Positions 20,435-29,976 of a DNA stretch of 64,000 nt are shown one piece after another. The DNA lies in contig CAJNDS010002130.1 in NCBI GenBank assembly GCA_905221605.1, positions 562,001 through 626,000 on the forward strand, given 5' to 3'. The stretch is from Symbiodinium natans. Taxonomy: Eukaryota; Sar; Dinophyceae; Suessiales; Symbiodiniaceae. Numbering within the stretch: position 1 is the stretch's first letter; each line of letters begins with the position of its first letter. Below the pieces are notes generated by a model that made no database searches, had not been told where the DNA came from, and saw only the letters and a list, made by a program, of their open reading frames with translations. Both the position numbers and the translations under genes were made by a program.

Positions 20435-20775
20435 TGGGTTTAGGGTTTAGGGTTTGGGGTTTAGGGTTTAGGGTTTAGGGCTTAGGGTTTAGGGTGAAAC
20501 GATTGAAAGCCAGAGCCCAGGGCTTTTTTGATACCCCCCCAGCAACACGTTTCAGGTCACAACACGCCCACTGGCGCTGCTAGCACCCGATCCGATGCCA
20601 AAGAACCAGCAAGGCGCGCCAGAGGGGTCAGACGGAACACTAAACCCTACGCTGGATTTTAGGGTTTAGGGTTTAGGGTTTAGGGTTTAGGGGTTAGGGT
20701 TTAGGGGTTAGGGTTTAGTGGTTTAGGGTAAATTATAAGAGGGTTTAGGGCTTAGGGTGAGGGTTTAGGGTGCAT
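20435..20775. repeat. TTTAGGG blocks flanking an exon island
   Basis: 20435-20495 and 20655-20770 are TTTAGGG with TTAGGGG variants. A run of cataagagggtgaat units (20772-20830) follows. Confidence 0.85.
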
Positions 20776-22496
20776 CATAAGAGGGTGAATCATAAGAGGG
20801 TGAATCATAACAGGGTGAATCATAAGAGGGATCCCAATCCTAGATTACCTTCGAGTTGGAATAGGGATCCTAATGAAAAGTTTCCGAAGCCCGAAACAGG
20901 AACCCTCAACCCCCTCTCTCCCCCCCCCCCCCCCCCCAACACAAAAAAAAGAAAGAAGGAAGAAAGGAAAGAGCTCAAAGCAGTTCAAGTATGCAGAAGC
21001 CCACGTCATTCCGAAACAGCGGTGGAAGAGCAGCTATGTATGAGCAGCCATATATTCTTAGAGTCTTAGATTTACTATATTATCATATTATTACAATAGT
21101 ATACATCTTATAGTCTTTCTATATTAGTATATTACTATCAAATTATATTAGTATATTACTATCAAATTAGGTTTCTTTATTAAGATGCTACTACATAATT
21201 TGTATGTTCTTACTTCACGAGAATTTTGAAGTTATTAAACCAATATTCGTATCATAATTTTGATATTTTCTACTACTTGACTATTCTGGTAGTATACATG
21301 CTAGAGTAGTATATCAACTTCTGTCTATCATTGTATTGTTAGGATGCCGACATGTGCATGCACAAGCACTCTGAGCAGGTTCGGTATCACCCTCCCGGCC
21401 ACCACGCAGGCCTGTCCAAGCGATGGGAGCCAGGGTTTAGGGCCTCTGCGCATTTTCCACATACTTGGAAGCTCTTTTAACTTAGTAAGTAGGGTTCGTA
21501 AGTTGGGTTATGGGGAATACATGAGGGCTTCTGGGGGATACTAAGTAGACATACTAAGTCAAAAGAGCTTCCAAGTAGTTCCCACCTACCCGAATCGATC
21601 ATGCGGAGGTCCACCAGGTTTGCGGATTAGAGGGGTTTCGGGCCGCAGGCCCTTCTTTCGGGTGGGCGGCTCCCTGTGTTGCGTGGCATCTCTGGAAATT
21701 CACTGTCAGTACACGGCCATATGTCACGTGCCAAGAGTTGCAGATGTCTCCGTCGGCCGAGGGACCGACAGAGGCGGAGTTGCTTGCCAGCGAAGCTTTG
21801 AAGCAGGCAGCCGGCTGATGGTTTGGAAGGTTTAGGGTTTAGGGTTTAGGGTTTACGGTTTAGGGTTTAGGGTTTAGGGTTTAGGGTTTAGGGTTTAGGG
21901 TTTAGGGTTTAGGGTTTAGGGTGTTTGGAGTTTAATTCATGATTTGCAGTATTAGCATCGCCGGTATCGTGCATCCCTACTTGAAGGTTCATAGGTAATG
22001 TTGAAGTGTAGAAGCGCTACATTCTTCTTTCCAGCCCCGAGTAACGTAGGAGCTGGAGATCGACTTCCCGCGTGAGACGCAGAAGGGTCTCGCAAAGCGC
22101 GAGGAGGTCCTCCAGGAGACGCGAGAGCTACCACTGCCCTTCAACGCCGGAAAAGCATCAGATGCGCATCACAGGGTTTAGTGTTTATTTAGGGTTTACG
22201 GTTTCGGGTTTAGGGAGATTCAGTGTTAAGGGTTGAGGGCTTTAGGGTTCTGCAGTTCAGGGTCGAGGCTTCTTTTTCTTGGCATGATTCTTCGGTCTGG
22301 AGAGTGGTTCTCTTCTTGGCACCCTAAACCCTAAACCCTAAACCCTAAACCCTAAACCCTAAACCCTAAACCCTAAACCCTAAACCCTAAACCCTAAACC
22401 CTAAACCCTAAACCCGAGATCCTAGACCCATGAAGGAGCTCCAGCGCATCATCTCTGAGTGGATCTCGGAGGAGGGCCGAGCGCAAGGCCGGGAAG
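20543..22496 (+). CDS. Unidentified gene(s), five exon islands
   Basis: 20543-~20640: after cccccag, NTFQVTTRPLALLAPDPMPK... 21343-21434: after ttgttag, DADMCMHKHSEQVRYHPPG..., donor GG|GTTTAG. 21744-21818: after gttgcag, MSPSAEGPTEAELLASEAL... to TGA 21816-21818. 22050-22175: after acgtag, ELEIDFPRETQKGLAKREE..., ending at GTTTAG. 22417-22496: MKELQRIISEWISEEGRAQG, donor G|GTTAAG. The stop at 21818 suggests two genes, or the exon ends earlier at a GC donor (CCG|GCTGAT). Acidic, helical; family unknown. Each exon is flanked by telomere-like or AT-rich intron sequence. Confidence 0.45.
21060..21340. other. AT-rich spacer
   Basis: Low-GC sequence with repeated tattagtatattactatc words, much like 1000-1572. 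It ends in the tattgttag acceptor of the exon at 21343, so it is probably intronic. Confidence 0.6.
21460..21577. repeat. Foldback element, family G
   Basis: Ends acttggaagctcttttaact and agtcaaaagagcttccaagt are inverted copies about 25 bp long. The single copy in the window is 118 bp with no ORF. Confidence 0.8.
21828..22420. repeat. TTTAGGG array, then CCCTAAA array, around an exon
   Basis: 21828-21925 is TTTAGGG, about 14 units. 22175-22260 is a decayed TTTAGGG. 22320-22417 is CCCTAAA, about 13 units. The exon 22050-22175 lies between. Confidence 0.9.
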
Positions 22497-23038
22497 GTTA
22501 AGGACCCCCTAGGGGCCTTCGGGGTTGCATTGCTACTCGGAGGGCTTGTTTAGGGCTTTGGGTTTAGGGCTTTTTAGGGCGTGAGAGGTCAGTTCTGCAT
22601 TTTGGTGCCCTTGTGGGTCCCTGTTAGACTACCGAGCCTTGTGTTTCGACTTTCGGGTGTGCCACTGAGGGACCATAAGGGCAAATGCTGCGGCGTCGAC
22701 CTCGGCCCGAAAATCTGGGCGCCGAAACACCCTGGAAGATTCCTGGGGTTATTGGCTGAAATCCGTGGCTCGGCTCGGAGGCTCAATCCTGTGGCTCTGT
22801 GGCTAACAAGAGCAGGGTACCCTTTTGCCTCGGTCACTCTTGGTGGTTTTTGTAGGGTTCGGTTCCCTTTCAAACAAGAAAAGGGTATCCCTTTCTTTGC
22901 CTAGGCCACGCTTGGACGCAGCCCGCCCAACACCAAGCGGGACCCTGGGGACCCCAAACCCGAAGCCTAAACACTCAAATGGTGAGCAGGGGTCGCCTTT
23001 GGAATCTCTGACGGTCACGACCGGGACCAAGGCGAACG

Positions 23039-23138
23039 NNNNNNNNNNNNNNNNNNNNNNNNNNNNNNNNNNNNNNNNNNNNNNNNNNNNNNNNNNNNNN
23101 NNNNNNNNNNNNNNNNNNNNNNNNNNNNNNNNNNNNNN
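23039..23138. other. Assembly gap, 100 N
   Basis: Exactly 100 Ns, the conventional scaffolding placeholder. Sequence on the left (22500-23038) contains a ~40-bp direct repeat (aacaagagcagggtaccctt near 22806 and acaagaaaagggtatccctt near 22874) but no clear exon. Confidence 0.98.
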
Positions 23139-23345
23139 TGTGCGTGTGTGTCTGTGTGTGTCTCTGTGTGTGTGTGTGTGTCTGTGTGTGTCTCTGTGTG
23201 TGTGTGTCTCTGTGTGTGTCTCTGTGTGTGTGTCTCTGTGTGTGTCCTCTGTGTGTGTCTCTGTGGTGTCTCTGTGTGTGTGTGTGTGTGTCTCTGTGTG
23301 TGTGTGTGTCTGTGTGTGTGTGTGTGTGCGTGTGTGCGTGCGATG
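23139..23345. repeat. TG/TGTC microsatellite
   Basis: Imperfect (TG)n with tctctg interruptions, starting at the gap edge. It probably caused the assembly break. Confidence 0.95.
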
Positions 23346-24145
23346 AGGCATTGTTCTTGTGATCACTTAAATACTTAACTGTAGTTCGAACATGCATGTT
23401 GGTTCAACCCGAATGAAAGCCAGCAAGAGAACTGTTTTGAGTAAACGAATCTAGCGCTGTATCGAAATGGGGAAATGCTTGTGAACATTTTCAGCGTCAT
23501 TAAACAGTCCTCAAGTTTAGCAAGCTCGAAAATCAGGCGACCAAGGAAAACGAGGCGAACCCTCTGTCTTACGGACATCTGCAAGTAGAGTCTCGCACCG
23601 ACTGGATCCAGCGTCTCAATCGCAGAAGGAGCCAATATGAGCATGTTTCAAGCATAATGTATCCTGGGGGTAGTTCTGGCTTTGGAAAGTGAGGGGCTAG
23701 AAGAGGCTCCGGAGCCCAAGCCGGAACGGAACGGGTAGGGGAGGAGCCAGAAGGGAGAGGCACCGGAACGGGACCCCCCGCCGGAACGGTTTTTTGGGGA
23801 AACAGTTGCCTGAATCTAGCAGGTGTTCTTCGTCGCAAGTCGCAAGCGTGCATCAACCGGGAAAGCTCCGAAAATATGCCATGGTCCGACGCAAGGCCAC
23901 GCAAAGGCAAGAAGCATGCAAACCAAATCGGAAACTGGAATGACGTTCACACGTAAACTTCCCAGAAGGCTCTCCTGGAAGGGCTTTTTTAGTAAATGGT
24001 GGAAATATTCTCACTCTCATGAACCCACACCTTCTTTTCAAAGCCCCTAGAGCCGAAAAAGCAGACTGGCAAAATACGAGCCACATTCCAACTCCACCAG
24101 CAAGGACTGCGTTCCCATCCCCGGAGCGCCCGTTGCCCAGTATCA
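23346..24145. other. No supported gene
   Basis: Unique sequence with overlapping ORFs on both strands and a ccggaacgg-rich patch (23725-23790). No splice-framed open segment stands out. Confidence 0.5.
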
Positions 24146-24279
24146 GGGTTTAGGGTTTAGGGTTTAGGGTTTTAGGTTTTAGGGTTTTGCAATTTACCTG
24201 AGCGAAAGCATCCTAAATTCACAGGCTTATGTCTCCAAGACCTCGGAACCCTGAAGCCCCCTAAGTCCCCGGCTGAAAC

Positions 24280-24405
24280 TACCTCTCTCTCTCTCTCTCT
24301 CCTTCCCTTGTTCTTTTGCTCTCCTTCTCTCTTTCTCCGTTTTCTCTCCTTCTCTCTTGTTTTTTTCTCTGTCTCTCTCTGCTCCCCCCTCTCTCTTGGT
24401 CATGC
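24280..24405. repeat. CT-rich tract
   Basis: A pyrimidine-only stretch of about 120 bp (ctctctct, ttctct). It is directly followed by a 24-codon open segment near 24398-24468 (GHAEVHPDHQAEAVESWG), for which it could act as the pyrimidine tract. Confidence 0.7.
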
Positions 24406-24647
24406 TGAGGTACACCCCGATCATCAAGCTGAAGCTGTGGAAAGTTGGGGGCTGCAGTCGCTGGTAAAGGTAGGAATTCAGCGTCAGTTCCTGGGTCTTA
24501 AGAGGAGCTATACAGGATACCAAGTTCCCTGATGTATATAGGTGTACTTTAAGGGCCTACATAAATGGAACAGGGTTTTGGGTGTTATTGTCTTTTTCTT
24601 ATATAGGGACCATAAGGGAATAGTCTTGCACTTTCATGCCCCAAACT

Positions 24648-25140
24648 CTAAACCCTAAACCCTAAACCCTAAACCCCAAACCCTAGACCGTGTTGAAATG
24701 TTTGCACACGCCCGTCCTAGGTCAGCATCGATCTGCTGTTCGCTCGTTTGGTGAGGCAGGCCTGCCCCCTAAACCCTAAACCCTAAGCCCCAAACCCTAA
24801 ACCCTAAACGCTAAGCCCCAAACCCTAAACCCTAAACCCTAAACCCTAAACCCCAAACCCCAAACCCTAAACCCTAAACCCACTTTAGGATCTGCAGCAT
24901 CGGGCTACATGCGGGCGAATGCGTTTTGGTTGGTGGCGGTGGGCATCTGCGCCTGCACGAGGTCGCTGGATGACGGCAAGGATGTTGAAGAAGCGGTGAA
25001 GGCTTGCGCACCCTAAACCCTAAACCCTAAACCCTAAACCCTAAACCCTAAACCCTAAACCCTAAACCCTAAACCCCAAGCCCTAAACCCTAAACCCTAA
25101 GCCCTAAACCCTAAACCCTAAACCCTAAACCCTAAACCCA
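24648..25140. repeat. CCCTAAA/CCCCAAA arrays flanking an exon
   Basis: 24648-24690, 24767-24883 and 25012-25140, mainly CCCTAAA with CCCCAAA and CCCTAAG variants. All have the same orientation. Confidence 0.9.
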
Positions 25141-26082
25141 CTCTGCGGACTTGAGACATATGAGCCCCCGCTGCAGGATGACGAGGTGCTGCGGGATATG
25201 GACGACAAAAGTGCCCCGAGCCTCAGTGCTGCGCGGCCTCCGGCTGTCGAGATGAAAGGGCACGACTCAGACCGGTTGATTTAGCTACTATTTGTTCAAG
25301 ACCCCCCCCCCAAAAAAAAAAAAAAAGGAAATTATAAAAAGCAATTATAAAATACAAAAGGAATTCTTCCTTGTATGGGCAACATGGGGATTATTACCTT
25401 TCATTTGTTCTTTTTGTTGGGGGGGGGGGTCTTGAGCAAATAGTAGTTTGGAGGCTGACACCCCGGGACCTTCCCGAGTGCACAGTCCGCGAGAGACTCC
25501 AGGTCCGGTGCATCAACGGATATCGAGTTGCCGCCTGCAGCTTAGAGGCTCAAAGCCTGGGATGTTCCCCCATATACTAAGAGTCCTTAGTAGGGATGAT
25601 GATTAGGGGGGTGCTTTTTTATCCCTCTTATGGCCTGTTAGTATAAGCCCAGACCCCTGGGAGGATCCCAAAAAATAGAGCCCCAAAATTGTGCCCTCTT
25701 CTACTATTGGGTCATTCTTGGGAACCCTTAAGGGGGATCCCTTTTTTGGATCCCCCCCAGGGGTCTGGGAGGGGGAACAGCCCTGCTCGAGGCGCTTGGG
25801 CCGGAGGCTCCGGGGTTCAGGGATGTTTCAGGTTTAGATTTTTGGAGGATTTTAGGGTTTTTAGGGCTTCTAGGGCTTTTCGGGCTTTTAGGTCTTTTAG
25901 GGCTCTTTAGGGCCTAAAGGCGTTCTGGGCTTTTAGGGTTTTCGGGCAAAGTTTTCGGGCTTTCGGAAGAACACAAGCCGCCTAAGGACAAGATCCTGCA
26001 ACTGGTGCCAAACCAGGAAGCCTTTCGAGAAACTCTGCGCTTCGCGCTGTGCTCAGCGTGGTCCAAATGGGCAGTGCTCTAA
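24898..26082 (+). CDS. Unidentified gene, three coding exons
   Basis: 24898-~25010: after atctgcag, SGYMRANAFWLVAVGICACT..., 37 codons running up to CCCTAAA repeat. 25141-25274: LCGLETYEPPLQDDEVLRDM... with an acidic middle; it ends either at a GTTGAT donor after GACCG or at TAG 25282-25284. 25970-26082: EEHKPPKDKILQLVPNQEAF..., ending ALCSAWSKWAVL and TAA 26080-26082. All three have strong coding character. The first exon has a hydrophobic run (FWLVAVGICAC) that could be a membrane or core segment. The intron 25275-25969 holds three foldback elements. No family was recognised. Confidence 0.5.
25281..25452. repeat. Foldback element, family H
   Basis: gctactatttgttcaagacc and, inverted, ggtcttgagcaaatagtagt close a 172-bp foldback. 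The arms continue through poly-C/poly-A (left) and poly-G (right), then gaattcttccttgtatgg. Confidence 0.85.
25556..25647. repeat. Foldback element, family B
   Basis: gggatgttcccccatatact at the left; the right arm ends in ctgttagtataag and is cut short where the family-A element begins, as if A inserted into B. Confidence 0.75.
25648..25770. repeat. Foldback element, family A
   Basis: cccagacccctgggaggatc and the inverted gatcccccccaggggtctgg are almost perfect arms. The core tactattgggtcattcttgg is the reverse complement of the core of the copy at 5126-5245. Confidence 0.9.
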
Positions 26083-26084
26083 AA

Positions 26085-26505
26085 TATGGTACCCTTAACC
26101 CTTAACCCTAAGCCCATCTCAACCCTAAACCCATCTAAAGCCTAAACCCATCTAAACCCTAAACCCTAAACCCCCAAGCCCTAAGTTTGAATAAGGCGCC
26201 CATATTTCGGGATAGCCCCACATCCAGAGGACGCCACAGCCAGTAGGAGTGCGAAAAAGTAAAGGGTAAGTGAAGAAACTTGAACCGACAATCTGCGAAG
26301 CCCCCAAAACTCCCCCCCCCCTCCAGGAAGCACAAAAAACCCCAACATGCCGTGTTCCCCTAAACCCCCTAAACCCCCTAAACCCTAAACCCTAAACCCT
26401 ATACCCGAATACCCTAATACCCTAAACCCCAAATACCCTGAGACCCGAAACCGAGCCTAAACCCTAAACCCTAACCCTAAACCCCTAAACCCCAAACCCG
26501 AATCC
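26085..26505. repeat. Decayed CCCTAAA blocks
   Basis: 26085-26180 and 26355-26505. The piece between them (26181-26354) is unassigned. Confidence 0.8.
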
Positions 26506-26582
26506 ATAGTCTTCCTCCTTGCTGTCGCTGTAAGGTCAAGTGCTGGGCCAAGAGGCATTGAGAGCTTCAGAGGTTTCCGAGT

Positions 26583-26695
26583 TTTGGGTTTGGGCTTTCG
26601 GGTTTCGGGTTTCGGGTTTCGGGTTTCGGGTTTCGGGTTTCGGGTTTCGGGTTTCGGGTTTCGGGTTTCGGGTTTCGGGTTTCGGGTTTAGGGCG
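26583..26695. repeat. TTTCGGG array
   Basis: About 15 perfect TTTCGGG units, a variant rare elsewhere in the window. A possible exon on the + strand follows (26709-26814, two frames open, RQISYAMLASLLRVAGSRR in one). Confidence 0.95.
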
Positions 26696-26819
26696 CTTTA
26701 GGAGAAGTCTAGAAGGGGATGGAAGAAGAGTAACTGGCCACTTGCGCCAGATTTCGTATGCAATGCTGGCTTCATTGTTGCGGGTGGCAGGCAGCCGCCG
26801 ATGCACCATCCAAAGAGGG

Positions 26820-27225
26820 GGGCGGGGTTTAGGGCTTAGGGTTTAGGGCTTAGGGTTTAGGGTTTAGGGTTGAGGGCTTAGAGTCCCTTTGTGGGGTGCC
26901 GGAAAAGGTAAGAAGCCGTTTCTGCCGCAAATAGGCACGAAAGTCTCAAGCTCTAAACCCCAAACCCCAAACCCCAAACCCCAAACCCCAAACCCCAAAC
27001 CCCAAACCCCCAACCCCAAACCCCAAACCCCCCCAAACCCCAAACCCCAACCCCACCCCAAACCCCAAACCCCAAACCCCAAACCCCAAACCCCCAAACC
27101 CCAAACCCCAAACCCCAAACCCCAAACCCCAAACCCCAAACCCCAAACCCCAAACCCCAAACCCCAAACCCCAAACCCCAAACCCTAAACCCTAAACCCA
27201 AAACCCTAAACCCTAAACCCTAAAT
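26820..27225. repeat. TTTAGGG block and long CCCCAAA array
   Basis: 26820-26880 is TTTAGGG/CTTAGGG. 26951-27180 is about 32 CCCCAAA units, grading into CCCTAAA by 27225. The periodic ORFs (PNPKPQT and GFGVWGL) are repeat translations. Confidence 0.95.
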
Positions 27226-27231
27226 CCACAG

Positions 27232-27315
27232 CTCGGGAGCCACTGGCCCCACTTGAGAGGCGTGGAATCTACTCAAATGCCGGAAGCCTGGCTCCATGCT
27301 CCAGGATCTGCAGAG
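27232..27315 (+). CDS. Probable exon between arrays
   Basis: After tccacag the frame LGSHWPHLRGVESTQMPEAW... is open for 28 codons up to GGTTTAGGG. A second frame (AREPLAPLERRGIYSNAG...) is also open, so the frame is uncertain. It is bounded by CCCTAAA on the left and TTTAGGG on the right. Confidence 0.4.
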
Positions 27316-27586
27316 GGTTTAGGGTTTTGGGGTTGGGGTTTGGGGTTTAGGGTTTAGGGTTTAGGGTTTGGGTTTGGGGTTTGGGGTTTGGGGTTTAGGG
27401 TTTAGATCTGCAGAGATCTGAAGCTTGAGGCTTGAGTGAGCAAGTGGAGCAACTGCCTCTCGCATTGAGGTGTTGGGCTTTTTTGGTGGCATCACCTGGG
27501 CCTTGTTGGTGGCTCGCGTTTGCAAGGTGCCCAGATCCCTAAAGCAGGAGCCCCGTGTGCGAGTGAACACAGTGGGTGCCACATAG

Positions 27587-27901
27587 GTGTCAGCATGGCA
27601 GGCTCGGATATGCGTGCCAGCAGGAAGTGGCTCGTTTTTTTTGCCGATAAGCCTTCCGGGATTCATGCAAGCACTTGCTTTCGAGTCAGAGATGTACGAG
27701 GATGCTGTGGAAGGATCATCGCAACCTCCGTGGCAGCTTCAAGCAATGCGTGCAGGCAAGCTTAACGCGAAGACGCTTCAGGCCCGATGTACGAAGACTA
27801 TGATGATGCCTTATTCGATACTCAATGAAACGGCACAACATGGGACCACCGGATTAACACGGAGCTGGAGTCGACAGTATCTGAACCAACCCAAGCCCTA
27901 A
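27587..27901 (+). CDS. Possible coding segment, unidentified
   Basis: One frame is open for 104 codons, including ALAFESEMYEDAVEGSSQP and further charged sequence, to TAA at 27899-27901 at the edge of a CCCTAAA remnant. The true start or acceptor is probably near 27665 (tgcaag). No family was recognised. Confidence 0.35.
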   Translation: MSAWQARICVPAGSGSFFLPISLPGFMQALAFESEMYEDAVEGSSQPPWQLQAMRAGKLNAKTLQARCTKTMMMPYSILNETAQHGTTGLTRSWSRQYLNQPKP

Positions 27902-28344
27902 ACTCTGAACCTAAATGCGCTCAAAGGTCAGCTATACCCCAACTACTGCTTCAGCCAGCTTGTCAATCGGTCGACGGCTCGGGCAACAAGAAACTGTCAC
28001 GCCTGGTTCTGTCATGACACCTGTGTCTGATACTCTCATCTACTGTGTGGATTTTAAGGGTTTGGAGGTGCATGGTTTTGTTCTTTAGGGGAACGGTTCC
28101 CGCAGGCCCAATCCTAAACCCTACTAAACCCCCAAAACCCTAAACCCTAAAACCCTAAACCCTAAACCCTTTTGGTTCCTCTGTAAAACTGCATGAGCCA
28201 GTTGAGCCTAAACCCTAAGCCCTAAGCCCTCAACCCTAAACCCTAAACCCTTTGAGCTCCTACGAAGAAGGTTCTTTCGCACCTACGACCAGTGGAACTG
28301 GTCCAAACCCGTGCTGCCCGGCACTCGGGCGCAGCTTATGAATC

Positions 28345-28425
28345 TTTAGGGTTTAGGGGTTTAGGGTTTAGGCTTCAGGGTTTAGGGTTTAGGGTTTAGG
28401 GTTTAGGGTTTAGGGTTGTGGGGAA
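28345..28425. repeat. TTTAGGG array
   Basis: About ten units. Related CCCTAAA blocks lie at 28105-28180 and 28205-28250. The stretch 28426-28720 has no clear exon. Confidence 0.9.
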
Positions 28426-28720
28426 CGTTGCGGGCCTGCCGTGGGCTGCCTATCCTCATCTCACTTGACACAACTGACTTCTCCAACAGCTGAACTTTAT
28501 ACATTTTGTGGGTTTCCTTATTTAGTAGTAGGAATAATAAAGTTTAGCCTTCTAAGTAAGACAAAGAGTGTGAAGCCACTGGGTCAATTCGGAAGTTCCC
28601 AGGCTCTGCGAGGTCGTGGAGAGTGTTCCCGGAATCGTTGGCCTCAAGGCCGTGCGCCAAGTCGGGCTGCGGGGTCCGGCTAGTGACTGTTTGCTGAGGT
28701 CTTGGCTTTCTATTTAACAG

Positions 28721-29219
28721 TATGAAGTAGAACTCAATGATAGCCTACGATGGTCAGACCGCCAGTAAGCATTACCCAGTCTCACATCGCAGAGTCACGG
28801 CGAAGTCATGCAGCTGCTATGCCCACGCCAGCCTTGGAATCCGAAGACGAGCATCGCAGACAAGCGTCCGAGCTGCAAGAGGTTGCAGGCTTCACCTGTT
28901 GCACGTCGTTCGAGATACACTCAGGCAGCACTTGATGCCTGTCATTACCCCCGCCTTCCCGGCGATGAATTCCACGCCGCGCGGCTGCAGGGCTCCAGAT
29001 GTTTTAAGGTTTAGGGTTTAGGGTTTAGGGTTTAGGATCTAGGATTTAGGATCTAGGGCTCTTTGTGGTCGCCGTCCACAGCCCAGGCACAACGTGACGG
29101 ACACCACCAAGCGAATTCTCCTGGACGAGTTCCGACGAGGATACGAGGCTCGCAGCCTAGCATTCGGACAGTTCACGCTTGGTCTAGCACGAAGAGCCGT
29201 CTCAGCCGACCCAATTTGA
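28721..29219 (+). CDS. Unidentified gene, three exons, one intron made of TTTAGGG
   Basis: Exon 28721-~28752 (after tatttaacag): YEVELNDSLR. Exon 28793-29008 (after tcgcag): SHGEVMQLLCPRQPWN... 72 codons, phase 0 at both ends, ending CFK at AAG|GTTTAGGG. Exon 29082-29219 (after gtccacag): PRHNVTDTTKRILLDEF..., ending RRAVSADPI and TGA 29217-29219. The second intron (29009-29081, 73 bp) begins with GTTTAGGGTTTAGGG and ends in AG; exon 2 joins exon 3 in frame. For the first intron the GT donor at 28753 is out of phase; a GA donor after AAT (28742) would close the frame. Family unknown. Confidence 0.55.
29009..29081 (+). other. Intron whose 5' half is TTTAGGG repeat
   Basis: Starts GTTTAGGG (four units, then decayed ATCTAGG/ATTTAGG units) and ends ccgtccacag. 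Both flanking exons are open and in phase 0, and the downstream one runs to a stop. This is the clearest single case of a telomere-type repeat inside a spliceosomal intron here. Confidence 0.6.
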
Positions 29220-29458
29220 ACATGTCGCCAGGTTGTGAAAAAGGTGGAGAACAACAAGGCTGATTGGAAGGACACGGGACAAGGGGTCCGAATCAGGGAC
29301 CTCAGGCATGTTAAAATGCTGCCAGGAAGTTCACAACCCCTTCCCCTTCTTCAGCAATGACCCGTTCAAGTGAGCCCGGCGACTGCTTGGGGAGGGAGAC
29401 TTGGGAAGTTGGAAGGTAGCCATATCGATCCCCTCTCGCAGCCAAAAAGCTGCAAGCT

Positions 29459-29681
29459 CCCTAAACCCTAAACCCTAAACCCTAAACCCTAAACCCTAAA
29501 CCCTAAACCCTAAACCCTAAACCCTAAACCCTAAACCCTAAACCCTAAACCCTAAACCCTAAACCCTAAACCCTAAACCCTAAACCCTAAACCCTAAACC
29601 CTAAACCCTAAACCCTAAACCCTAAACCCTAAACCCTAAACCCTAAACCCTAAACCCTAAACCCTAAACCCTAAACCCTAC
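29459..29681. repeat. Long perfect CCCTAAA array
   Basis: About 31 uninterrupted CCCTAAA units, the longest homogeneous block in the window. Unique sequence on both sides shows it is interstitial. A 22-codon open segment with TAG (29684-29752, after ttgccag, HYLCLEVHAKTAEAHVKW) follows at once and may be an exon. Confidence 0.95.
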
Positions 29682-29976
29682 CTTGCCAGGCACTACCTCT
29701 GCTTGGAGGTTCATGCCAAGACCGCGGAAGCGCATGTGAAGTGGCGGCCCTAGGCCCATCCGACGTGGCCGGACATTCGACTCTTCACCATTTGGCGGTG
29801 CTGCTATGACTGTTTGATATGACTGATATGACTGAGACTAAGACTAAGACTGAGACTGAGTTATGCTGAGTTGTGCCAGCAGGGTGGCTCCGGCGTCTCG
29901 TGCGGCTCAAGTATGCAGCGCATGTAAGACTTGACGAGCAGCTGTTCCACGTTGCTTGGATCCAATTGGCAGCACA

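Noticed and set aside
22589-22904. Overlapping ORFs left of the N gap (both strands)
   Set aside because: They cover a duplicated ~40-bp segment next to the gap, lack splice-framed boundaries and show no family.
26864-27201. ORFs of PNPKPQT or GFGVWGL repeats
   Set aside because: Direct translation of the CCCCAAA array; a 7-bp unit gives a 7-residue period in all frames.
29459-29681. Chromosome end (true telomere)
   Set aside because: The array is flanked by unique sequence on both sides and dozens of similar internal blocks exist, so it is interstitial.
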